Below are positions 26,296 through 33,971 of a DNA stretch of 64,000 nt, in pieces; the stretch's first letter is position 1; each line of letters begins with the position of its first letter. Position numbers and translations under genes: made by a program. The DNA comes from Bradyrhizobium jicamae (GTDB lineage: Bacteria > Pseudomonadota > Alphaproteobacteria > Rhizobiales > Xanthobacteraceae). Location: contig NZ_JAFCKQ010000008.1 of assembly GCF_018130215.1 (NCBI RefSeq), positions 146,560 through 210,559 on the forward strand, given 5' to 3'. Below the pieces are notes generated by a model. That model had not been told where the DNA came from. It saw only the letters and a program-made list of their open reading frames with translations, and did not search any database.

Positions 26296-27534
26296 ATGAA
26301 AAGCAGCTCTGGCCCGGCGTCCAAAGTCTCGATCAACCGGCGTAACTTGATGCGGAGTGCCGCCGCCAGCATCATTTGCGCTCCAGCTATCAGTTTGTTG
26401 AACGACGCACGCGCCGACGAAAGCACACTGCGGATTGGCTGGGTCCGACCGACAACCGGTAAGCTCGCAAGCTCATTCGCCCCGCTTTACGCGGGCGGAG
26501 ACATCGCACTCGCCGAGATCAATGCCGCCGGCGGCATCCTCGGCCGAAAGCTGGTCATTCACGAAGAAGACGATGAGGCCTCGCCTGCAAAGGAGCCGGG
26601 CGTCGTCAAGAAGCTGCAGGATTCCGGCATCAACGTTCTGGTCGGACCGACTGGCTCGTCTCAGGTCCTCGCTTCGCTCGCATTCACCACGCCGGCCAGG
26701 ATCATCCAGTGCGGCGTCGCAAACGGATCCGTGCTCGGGGACGCACAAAAGAACCCCTACCACTACATGTGCGTGTACACGACCGAGCAGGAAGGCATGG
26801 TCGCCGCCAAATACATGATCGAGCAGATCAAGCTGAAGAAGATCGGAATTCTCCACGAAAGCACGCCTTTCGGCGAAGATGCTGCCCGAGCCTCGCGTCA
26901 GACGCTAAAGGATCTGGCCAATCTGGAGCCGGCCGGCGTGCAGAGTTACCCGATGAGTGCGATCGATCTCTCGGTCTACATCCGGAACCTTCAAGCAGCG
27001 GGCTGCGACGGCATCATCGCCTGGATGGCGAGCAATACGCACATTGCGATGGCCTTCAATGCAATGGCCCAACTCAAGTGGTTTCCCCACGTCGTCGGCC
27101 ACGTTAATCTTTTCAACGACGGGCTATTCGATCTCGTCCCGCCTGAAACGCTCAGGAACGTTTATGGTGTCTACTATCGCGGCTGGACCTACACAGATCA
27201 GCAGCCGGTCAGCGATCGCCATCTGGCGCTGGCTAACCACTTTCTGAAAATTCCAGCCGCCAAAGGCATCGAAGCCTATATCGCGGGCTGTCCGCAGTAC
27301 GACTTCCTTTATCTCCTCAAAGCAGTCATAGAACAGGAGAAGAGCTTTGACAGCGACACCATCAAGCGTGCGCTCGACAATGTGAAGGGATTCAAGGGCC
27401 TCCTCGGCACATTCAACTTCTCACCGACAAATCACGCCGGCGTATCGCTAGAAGATATTACGCTCGCGAGCGTCGCTTCCGGCCGCGATCCCAGGTCGAT
27501 CAGTGCGTTGCGCGAACGAGCACCAGGGGCATGA
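26296..27534 (+). CDS. Periplasmic binding protein of a Liv-type ABC importer (2)
   Basis: A 412-residue binding protein with a signal region (SINRRNLMRSAAASIICAPA then ISLLNDARA) and a mature part starting ESTLRIGWVRPTTGKLASSF. The GWVRPTTG(K/R)LASS opening, EINAAGGILGRK, EEDDEASPAKEPGVVKKLQ and GPTGSSQ are shared with the proteins at 31839 and 38174, so the three are close paralogs and probably bind related ligands. It has no adjacent permease. A predicted promoter with operator site 3 lies just upstream, placing it under the TetR-type regulator at 25543. GGGAGAC precedes the ATG. It converges with the biotin carrier gene, 11 bases apart. Confidence 0.9.
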   Translation: MKSSSGPASKVSINRRNLMRSAAASIICAPAISLLNDARADESTLRIGWVRPTTGKLASSFAPLYAGGDIALAEINAAGGILGRKLVIHEEDDEASPAKEPGVVKKLQDSGINVLVGPTGSSQVLASLAFTTPARIIQCGVANGSVLGDAQKNPYHYMCVYTTEQEGMVAAKYMIEQIKLKKIGILHESTPFGEDAARASRQTLKDLANLEPAGVQSYPMSAIDLSVYIRNLQAAGCDGIIAWMASNTHIAMAFNAMAQLKWFPHVVGHVNLFNDGLFDLVPPETLRNVYGVYYRGWTYTDQQPVSDRHLALANHFLKIPAAKGIEAYIAGCPQYDFLYLLKAVIEQEKSFDSDTIKRALDNVKGFKGLLGTFNFSPTNHAGVSLEDITLASVASGRDPRSISALRERAPGA

Positions 27535-27545
27535 GCGGAAGCGGC

Positions 27546-27767
27546 TCACACCTCCAGGACGGCAACCGTATTGCCCTCGTCGACGGCGCCACCTTCTTCG
27601 ACGGCAATCGCAACGACAACACCGTCGGCTTCCGCAACAACCGGAATTTCCATCTTCATGGATTCGATGAGGAGGAGCGTGTCTCCCTTTGCGACCCGCT
27701 GTCCGGGCGCGGTCTCGATCTTCCAGATGAAGCCGCTCACCTCGGATTTCGCTTCCAGCTTTGCCAT
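27546..27767 (-). CDS. Free-standing biotin carrier protein
   Basis: A 73-residue biotinyl domain protein. ESMKMEIPVVAEADGVV contains the biotin-accepting lysine (residue 38) in the classic MKM motif, flanked by the two beta-hammerhead halves (GFIWKIETAPGQRVAKGDTL and VEEGGAVDEGNTVAVLEV). It is normal length for a stand-alone carrier with no biotin carboxylase domain attached. It is the last gene of an operon with a carboxyltransferase and an acyl-CoA ligase. No biotin carboxylase gene is present anywhere in the window, so the carrier is either loaded by an enzyme encoded elsewhere or shuttles a carboxyl group between the two carboxyltransferases here (27854 and 36526). Confidence 0.93.
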   Translation of the reverse strand: MAKLEAKSEVSGFIWKIETAPGQRVAKGDTLLLIESMKMEIPVVAEADGVVVAIAVEEGGAVDEGNTVAVLEV

Positions 27768-27853
27768 TCGAGATTGCCTTTCAGTTTTCTTGACTCGTCA
27801 TGCTGAGCAACGCCATGGCATCCCGCCCCAGCGTTGACTCGGTTTGTGGTCCC

Positions 27854-29371
27854 TCAAAACGGTTCGATGACCCGCTTGCGCGTCGTGCGCGGCGCGGGCT
27901 GCGGCAGCGTTTCAAGTGTCTTGATCAGAATGTCGCGAGTATCGGCGGGATCGATCACGTCATCGTAAAGGAACTTGGCTCCGCTTTCGACCGCCGTATT
28001 CGCGCGTTTGAGTTCCGCCGTCAGGCTCGCATGCAATTCTGCTCGCTCTTCCGGCGTTGCCGCAGCCTCGAGCTCCTTTGCGTAGATGATATTGACCGCG
28101 CCCTCGAGCCCCATGCCGCCAAACTCGGCGGTCGGCCAGGCGAGAAGGATCGCCGGCTCAAGCGGGCGCGAGCCCATGATGTAGTAGCCAAGCCCATAGG
28201 CCTTGCGCAGCACCACGGTCAGGACCGGAATGGTGGCGTTGGCGAGCGCCGACAGCACACGCGCGCTGTGCCGCATCAAGCCGGTCTTTTCCACCTCCGG
28301 CCCGACCATCAGGCCAGGCGTATCGCAGAGGACGACCAAGGGAATGTCGAAGGCGTCGCAGATCTGAATGAAGCGAGCCATTTTCAAACAGGCCGGCGTA
28401 TCCATGGCGCCGGCAAGGTACATCGGTTGATTTGCTATGATTCCAACCGTGCGCCCTGCTATACGGCCAAAAGCCGTACTCGCGGCCTTGCCGTAACCGG
28501 CCTTGACTTCCATGACGCTATCGCGGTCGCAGATTGTCTGGATCACCGTGCGGACGTTATAAGCCCGACGAGGATTCTCGGGCACGATGTCGCGCAACAA
28601 TGCTTGATCCGGGGCTTCGCCGGCCGGCCTTTCCATGTCGAAATAGCTGAGATACCTCTTCGCTGCTGCGATCGCCTCGGCCTCGTCTTCGACGAGGATG
28701 TCGATCACGCCGGACGCCCAATGCACCGACGCAGGCCCGATCTCCTCCGGTGTGTATTTCTTGCCGAGCGCAGCCTCGACCAGCGGCGGCCCGGCCATGC
28801 CCATGGCAGAGTCCTTCGTTGCGATCAGGACGTCGCACAGGCCTGCCAGGTTCGCATGGCCCGCGAACGCACGGCCCGGCGAGATGCCGACGGTCGGTAC
28901 CAGACCAGACAGGCGGGCGAACACCACGAATGTCGGCGTGGATGGTCTCGCCGTGACATGCATGTCGTGCGGCCTCGCCCCGCCGCCGTCCAGCCAGCAG
29001 ATCACGGGCAGCCGATGCTTCTCGGCATGCGAAAACATGCGCGAGATCTTCGCGTGGTTCATCGCGCTTTGCGTGCCGGCATAGACCGTATAATCATAGA
29101 GAACCATATCGACCGCCCGCCCGCCGACCTTGGCCGTTCCCATCACAAGACCATCGGCCGCACCCGCCATGCCCTCCGTCGCCGGACGTACCAGGCCGCC
29201 ATATTCGACGAAGCTGTGTTCATCCGCGATAGCCTCAGCGGCGCGCCGTGCCGTCCACCGCCCCCGTTTTTCCTGACGTGCGACAGCGTTTGGACGCGCG
29301 GCGTCGAGACGCTCGGCCCGGGCATCCAGAACGAGCCTGAGATCGGGACGGAGCTTGGCATCGTCTTTCAT
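27854..29371 (-). CDS. Acyl-CoA carboxylase carboxyltransferase subunit (1)
   Basis: A 505-residue member of the PccB/MccB/MmdA carboxyltransferase family with the two crotonase-like halves. N-terminal half: RRAAEAIADEHSFVEYGGLV, ICWLDGGGARPHD, SPGRAFAGHANLAGLCDVLI and MGMAGPPLVEAALGKK. C-terminal half: GIIANQPMYLAGAMDTPACL, CDTPGLMVGPEVEKTGLMRH and VVLRKAYGLGYYIM. The family transfers carboxylate between biotin and an acyl-CoA. Its ATG overlaps the stop of the ligase gene (ATGA), and the biotin carrier follows after 86 bases. A second paralog lies at 36526. Substrates could be propionyl-, methylcrotonyl- or another acyl-CoA; this cannot be decided by reading. Confidence 0.92.
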   Translation of the reverse strand: MKDDAKLRPDLRLVLDARAERLDAARPNAVARQEKRGRWTARRAAEAIADEHSFVEYGGLVRPATEGMAGAADGLVMGTAKVGGRAVDMVLYDYTVYAGTQSAMNHAKISRMFSHAEKHRLPVICWLDGGGARPHDMHVTARPSTPTFVVFARLSGLVPTVGISPGRAFAGHANLAGLCDVLIATKDSAMGMAGPPLVEAALGKKYTPEEIGPASVHWASGVIDILVEDEAEAIAAAKRYLSYFDMERPAGEAPDQALLRDIVPENPRRAYNVRTVIQTICDRDSVMEVKAGYGKAASTAFGRIAGRTVGIIANQPMYLAGAMDTPACLKMARFIQICDAFDIPLVVLCDTPGLMVGPEVEKTGLMRHSARVLSALANATIPVLTVVLRKAYGLGYYIMGSRPLEPAILLAWPTAEFGGMGLEGAVNIIYAKELEAAATPEERAELHASLTAELKRANTAVESGAKFLYDDVIDPADTRDILIKTLETLPQPAPRTTRKRVIEPF

Positions 29372-30999
29372 TGTGTGACCTTCAAATCGCCGGCGGACAG
29401 TTTCTCTCGCTTAAGACGGATGCCCGCCTGTTCGCGATCCCACGTATCGCCGGTCACGCCCTCTGACCGCAGCACATGCTTTTCGATTTTCTGCGTCGGC
29501 GTCTTCGGCAGCTCTGCGAGAAAGCGGATATAGCGAGGCACCATGAAATGCGGCAGGCGCGGCGTCAGGAACGAAATGATTTCAATCGGGTCGATATCGG
29601 CGCCCGGCACGGGCGAGACGACTGCCATGACCTCATCCTCACCGAACTCGCTGGGGACGCCGACGACGGCGCTTTCGCGCACCTTCGGATGCGCGCCGAT
29701 TTCCGCCTCGACTTCGAAAGACGAGATGTTCTCGCCGCGGCGCCGAATGGCGTCCTTCATGCGGTCGACGAAGAAGAAGTTGCCGGCATCATCCCGACGA
29801 AACGCGTCGCCGGTGTGGAACCAGCCATTGCGCCACGCGCGCGAGGTCGCTTCTGGATTGGCATTGTAGCCGTGGTTCATCGTCCAGGGCTCGTCAGCCC
29901 TGACCATCAATTCCCCGACGGTGCCATTCGGCACTTCGACATCGTTCCCGTCGACGACCCTCGCCTCGAAACCGGCGCGTACCCGTCCGCAGGTCTTGAG
30001 CACATCGGGATTCCGATCCGACACGATCGGACACGAAATCTCCGTCATGTTGAAGACGGTATAGATGTCGACACCGAAACGCGCGGTGAACTCTGCCGCG
30101 TCATCGGCAAGCGGTACCATGATCGCCTGCCGAAACGGATGGTCGCGATCGCGGGAGGTCGGTGGCGCCTTCATCAGGAACGGGATCATCGCACCAAGCA
30201 ATGTCATGGTTGTGGCACCGGTTTTGCGGACCGTATCCCAGAATGTCTGCGTGTCGAACGCTTCGACCAGCGCGACGGAGCCGCCGCGCACCAGCATGCG
30301 GTACACACCGCTCGTGCCGCCAACGTGGAACAGCGGCAGGTTGACCAGCGCACGGTCCTCCGAAGTCACGGTATCGATCGCCTCCGTCGTCGCGGCGAGA
30401 TGGCGGTAGGACGACAACACGCCTTTCGACGGGCCCGTGGTCCCGGACGTGTATATGACCGCATGCGTATCCCAGGGCATGATCGCGCGCGGCGGATCAG
30501 TTGGCTCGTTCGTCGCAGATGCAAGCGCGTCTTCGGTCAGGCCACGAATGCCGGCCAGACCTCGCGGGGGGCTGCCCGATACGGCGACCAGGGTATCGAG
30601 CGCGGCTGTCTCCACTTCATCCAGCCGCTCGGCAAGCCTTGCATCGGCAATCATCAGTCGTGCGCCAGAATTCTGGATCACATGGGCGAGCAGGCGTCCG
30701 CGATAGGAAATATTCACAGGCACGTAGACCGCGCCGATGTAGTTCAGCGCGAACCAGATGGCGATCGCGTGCGGGCCATTCGGAAGCCAGGACAGTACGA
30801 AATCGTCCTGCTTGACGCCGAGCGCCTGGAGACTGGCCGCGACCCTGCGCACGTTGGCCCGCAACCGCGCGTACGTCCACTCCTCTCCCGTCGAGAGCAC
30901 GATGAATGTCTTGTCGCCGCGCTCGCTCGCATGGCGATCAATGAGATTGCGCAGCACGTATCTGTCCGCGGGGGACAGCCGATCGTCCTCGCCACTCAT
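29368..30999 (-). CDS. AMP-dependent acyl-CoA ligase, CaiC-like (1)
   Basis: A 543-residue ANL ligase: P-loop [50 protein letters not shown] then [20 protein letters not shown], and catalytic lysine region [16 protein letters not shown]. The whole pattern matches the crotonobetaine/carnitine-CoA ligase (CaiC) group and is shared with the ligases at 39389 and 42189. The ATG at 30999 has GGGAGG seven bases upstream; an in-frame extension to 31050 is rejected. It is the first enzyme gene after the TetR-type regulator (57 bases) and overlaps the carboxyltransferase gene. It probably activates an imported organic acid with ATP and CoA. Confidence 0.92.
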   Translation of the reverse strand: MSGEDDRLSPADRYVLRNLIDRHASERGDKTFIVLSTGEEWTYARLRANVRRVAASLQALGVKQDDFVLSWLPNGPHAIAIWFALNYIGAVYVPVNISYRGRLLAHVIQNSGARLMIADARLAERLDEVETAALDTLVAVSGSPPRGLAGIRGLTEDALASATNEPTDPPRAIMPWDTHAVIYTSGTTGPSKGVLSSYRHLAATTEAIDTVTSEDRALVNLPLFHVGGTSGVYRMLVRGGSVALVEAFDTQTFWDTVRKTGATTMTLLGAMIPFLMKAPPTSRDRDHPFRQAIMVPLADDAAEFTARFGVDIYTVFNMTEISCPIVSDRNPDVLKTCGRVRAGFEARVVDGNDVEVPNGTVGELMVRADEPWTMNHGYNANPEATSRAWRNGWFHTGDAFRRDDAGNFFFVDRMKDAIRRRGENISSFEVEAEIGAHPKVRESAVVGVPSEFGEDEVMAVVSPVPGADIDPIEIISFLTPRLPHFMVPRYIRFLAELPKTPTQKIEKHVLRSEGVTGDTWDREQAGIRLKREKLSAGDLKVTQ

Positions 31000-31056
31000 G
31001 GGCGCCTCCCATTGCGCCGCCTTCAGGCGGTCGTTCCTTCTTCGGCGCACGCGCCG

Positions 31057-31740
31057 TCAGCCGTTCCTTCGTTTCGGACCGGGAGCACGTCTCGTCCCGT
31101 TGCCGTGCCTTCGCAAGCCTGCATCGATAAATGCATGAATTTGCGCCCGATTGGTTGCCAGGGCCGCGGTATCGCCTTCGAGCAGCGACTGGATGATCAG
31201 GCCTCGCAACATGCCAACCAGAATATTGGCCATTTTTGCACAGTCGACCCCCTCGCGGAGCTCACCGCCGCGGCGCGCCTGCTCGAGATGCTTGCGAAAG
31301 CCGTCATGAAAACTGGCGCTGATAGCACGCGTGCGTGGCTGCAACTCCGGAATCGCGCAGAGCGATTCGACGAACAGCGAATAGAGCGCCGCAGTCGCCA
31401 CCGGGCTCGCGCAGGCACCGTCCACATGCGCATCGAGCCGCGCCCGCAGGGCGTCAAGTCCCGCTTTGTCGCCGAGCGCCTTGTTCAAGCGCTCCGCAAA
31501 CCAGCCTTCCATAAAATCCATCAGCGCATTCAGCAGGGCGAACTTGGTGCCGAACCGCTCTGCCGGAAGCCCACGGCTGAAACCCGCGGCGAGACCGATT
31601 TCGGCCAGCGTCGCGCCCGCCGCGCCCTTCTGCGCAATGATCGACATCGCCGCGCGCAACATGCGCGCATCGGACGCACGTCGCCGCTCGTCCTGCCGCG
31701 ATGCAGGCTTCGTCTTGAGCTGAGGCGCCAGAGAAATCAT
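31057..31740 (-). CDS. TetR family transcriptional regulator (2)
   Basis: A 227-residue regulator. The DNA-binding segment (about residues 20-75: ASDARMLRAAMSIIAQKGAA, GATLAEIGLAAGFSRGLPAE, RFGTKFALLNALM) is TetR-like, with an unusual recognition helix (SRGLPAERFGTK). The C-terminal domain is helical. The start at 31740 (MISLAPQLKTKPASRQDE) is chosen over an extension to 31857, which would run into the opposing gene. It heads the minus-strand ligase-carboxyltransferase-carrier operon and is divergent from the transporter operon at 31839; the 98-base space contains a promoter for the latter inside an inverted repeat. It probably controls both operons. Confidence 0.85.
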   Translation of the reverse strand: MISLAPQLKTKPASRQDERRRASDARMLRAAMSIIAQKGAAGATLAEIGLAAGFSRGLPAERFGTKFALLNALMDFMEGWFAERLNKALGDKAGLDALRARLDAHVDGACASPVATAALYSLFVESLCAIPELQPRTRAISASFHDGFRKHLEQARRGGELREGVDCAKMANILVGMLRGLIIQSLLEGDTAALATNRAQIHAFIDAGLRRHGNGTRRAPGPKRRNG

Positions 31741-31751
31741 GGCCGAACTTA

Positions 31752-31788
31752 ATAATGTTCTTGCTGGTCGGTCAACAAGTATTATGAT
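31752..31788 (+). promoter_or_regulatory. Promoter of the transporter operon within an inverted repeat
   Basis: TTGCTG (31761-31766) and TATGAT (31783-31788) with a 16-base spacer form a good sigma-70 promoter for the plus-strand operon. ATAAT (31752-31756) and ATTAT (31781-31785) plus related inner bases make an imperfect inverted repeat over it, a plausible operator for the TetR-type regulator encoded next to it. The promoter is clearer than the operator. Confidence 0.5.
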
Positions 31789-31838
31789 CGCTTCAAATCG
31801 CGGCCGACAAACGAGCCGCTCGTCCGGGAGAGACACGC

Positions 31839-33080
31839 ATGCGCTCGACGTCCGCAATTCCTTTGCTTGCCCGAAACGTCATTGATCGACGCGCGCTGCT
31901 GCGGTTGGCCGCGCAGATCGGTGTCGCCTCGTTCGGCGCCGCAGGTCCCGGATTTGCGCAGCAGCAGCAAGCCTTCAAGGTCGGATGGATCAGGCCGACG
32001 ACCGGCCGCCTCGCCTCGTCGTTTGCCCCACTCTATTTCGGGGGGCTCATCGCCGTGGACGAAATCAACGCCGCTGGCGGCATTCTGGGTCGCCAGATCG
32101 CACGGGTCGAAGAGGATGACGAAGCGTCCCCTGCGAAGGAACCCGGCATCGTGCGCAAACTGCGGGGGCAGGATATTGGCTGCTTTGTGGGGCCGACGGG
32201 CAGTTCGCAGTCACTGGCGTCAATCGCGGCCACGACCTCGGCCAAGACTATTCAGTCGACATATGCGGCAGCCGCTGAAGCAGGCGATGGCCGCAAGTAT
32301 CCCTATCACTATCAGATCATGTTCAACACTGATCAGCAGGCTGCCGTCTGCGTCGAGTACATGGTCCGGACGCTGGGTCTGAAGAAGATCGGTATCCTCC
32401 AGGAGAACACGGCATTTGGCGAGCAGGGAACGGGCGCTACCAAAGCCCTTCTGCAGAACAAGTTCGGCCTCTCGCCGGTCAGCGAGCAGGTTTATCCGAT
32501 TGCGGCTCCCGATCTCTCGACCTATGTGGCCAATCTGCAGAAGGCCGGCGCGGATGGCGTGATTGGCTGGATCGCCAACGTCCCCAACGCCGCGATGATC
32601 TTCAACGCTATGAAGACACTGAAATGGTTTCCTCCGGTCACCGGTCACAGCGGCCTGATGCTGCCGGCTCTGTTCGATCTCGTGCCTGGCGAAGCGGTGA
32701 AGAACGTGTTCGCGACGTACTATCGCAACTTCACCTGGACGGACACCGAACAACCCGGCGCCCGGCAGATCGAATTCGCCAAGAAGCTTGCCCAGTATCC
32801 GGAAGCGAAGGGCTATGAGGTGAACGTTGCGGCGGCGCCGTATTATGATTTTCTCTACTGCCTCAAGGCTGCGATCGAAGCCGAAAAGAGCTTCGAGCCC
32901 GAAGCCATCAAGCGTGGACTCGACGGGCTCAAGAACCACAAGGGCCTGTTGGGGGATATTTCCTTCACGCCCGAAAATCACTCAGGCATCGGGGCAAAGG
33001 ACGTCGTGCTGGTATCGGTTGCGTCCGGACAGGATGAGCGCGCGATGGGTTGTCTGCGCGCCCGCGCACCCGGTCAGTGA
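31839..33080 (+). CDS. Periplasmic binding protein of a Liv-type ABC importer (3)
   Basis: A 413-residue binding protein, paralogous to those at 26296 and 38174. The signal region (ARNVIDRRALLRLAAQIGVA, SFGAAGPGFAQQ) is followed by FKVGWIRPTTGRLASSFAPL, EINAAGGILGRQ, EEDDEASPAKEPGIVRKLRG and GPTGSSQSLASI. It is the first gene of the plus-strand operon and is followed after ten bases by the LivH-type permease, so it is the cognate receptor of the importer encoded here. GGGAGAGAC precedes the ATG. The ligand is likely an organic acid that the neighbouring CoA ligases activate; that is inference. Confidence 0.92.
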   Translation: MRSTSAIPLLARNVIDRRALLRLAAQIGVASFGAAGPGFAQQQQAFKVGWIRPTTGRLASSFAPLYFGGLIAVDEINAAGGILGRQIARVEEDDEASPAKEPGIVRKLRGQDIGCFVGPTGSSQSLASIAATTSAKTIQSTYAAAAEAGDGRKYPYHYQIMFNTDQQAAVCVEYMVRTLGLKKIGILQENTAFGEQGTGATKALLQNKFGLSPVSEQVYPIAAPDLSTYVANLQKAGADGVIGWIANVPNAAMIFNAMKTLKWFPPVTGHSGLMLPALFDLVPGEAVKNVFATYYRNFTWTDTEQPGARQIEFAKKLAQYPEAKGYEVNVAAAPYYDFLYCLKAAIEAEKSFEPEAIKRGLDGLKNHKGLLGDISFTPENHSGIGAKDVVLVSVASGQDERAMGCLRARAPGQ

Positions 33081-33090
33081 AGGTCGGCCG

Positions 33091-33969
33091 ATGGATTTTG
33101 ACGTTATCACACATGGAATAGTCGCCGGCAGCCTGTACGCACTCGTGGCTGTGAGCTTCAACATTCTCTTCAGGCCGACCAATGTGTTCAACTTCGCACA
33201 AGGCGAGTTGGTCATGTTGGGCGCGATGATCTTTGCGAGCCTCACCTCGCTCGCGGGACTGCCCTGGCTGGTCGCATTCGCAGCAACGCTCGTCGCAGTC
33301 GGCATCATCGGGTTAATCGAGGAGCGTATCGCGGTCGCCCCGATCCTCGCTCGCTCACAGACGGGAACGGGCTGGGTCATCACGACGCTTGCGACGTCGC
33401 TGATCATATCCAATCTCGTCGGTCGCTTCTGGGGCCCTGATCCGATTCTGGTCAAGCCGCCGGCGCCGCTCAGCATGGATGCGCTCGAAATCGGATCGGC
33501 GCGAATCTCGTCCTACGAGATCGCGCTCGTTCTGATCACGTTGATCCTCGTTGCGGTCGTCGAGAGGGCGTATCGTACCCTCAGGGGAAAGGCGGTCATG
33601 GCCGTCGCCGAGGATCGCGAGGCAGCACTGTTGCGCGGAATCGACCCCGGCAGTCTCGGCCGCTGGTCCTTCTTTCTCGGTGCTGCCTTTGCAGCCATGA
33701 CAGGGGTTCTCGCGGCGCCAATCCTTTACGCGTCGACCTCCCTCGGGCCGGACCTGCTGCTCAAGGGCTTTGCGGCGGCCGCCGTCGGATCGATCGGCAA
33801 CAATCGCGGAGCGCTCGTTGCGGGTTACGTGATCGGGGTGACCGAAGCGATCGGCGCCTCGCTGTTGTCGCCAGGCTATCAGGAAGCGGTGATCTTCGTC
33901 GTCGTCCTGGCCATTCTTCTGTTGAAGCCGGAAGGTCTGTTCGGCAGCCCGAACGCGCGGACGGTGTAA
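33091..33969 (+). CDS. Liv-type ABC permease (LivH-like)
   Basis: A 292-residue inner-membrane permease beginning MDFDVITHGIVAGSLYALVA, with the LivH hallmark FNILFRPTNVFNFAQGELVM and about eight hydrophobic helices; the coupling loop reads AVAEDREAALLRGIDPGSLG. Start at 33091 follows the binding-protein stop by ten bases. Together with the membrane half of the next gene it forms the translocation channel. Length is normal for LivH. Liv-type importers in rhizobia carry branched-chain amino acids as well as aromatic and other organic acids. Confidence 0.92.
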   Translation: MDFDVITHGIVAGSLYALVAVSFNILFRPTNVFNFAQGELVMLGAMIFASLTSLAGLPWLVAFAATLVAVGIIGLIEERIAVAPILARSQTGTGWVITTLATSLIISNLVGRFWGPDPILVKPPAPLSMDALEIGSARISSYEIALVLITLILVAVVERAYRTLRGKAVMAVAEDREAALLRGIDPGSLGRWSFFLGAAFAAMTGVLAAPILYASTSLGPDLLLKGFAAAAVGSIGNNRGALVAGYVIGVTEAIGASLLSPGYQEAVIFVVVLAILLLKPEGLFGSPNARTV

Positions 33970-33971
33970 TC

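Noticed and set aside
29476..31752. A 758-codon plus-strand open frame
   Set aside because: Although very long, it is antisense to the ligase and TetR genes, whose motifs are unmistakable; its translation shows no domain.
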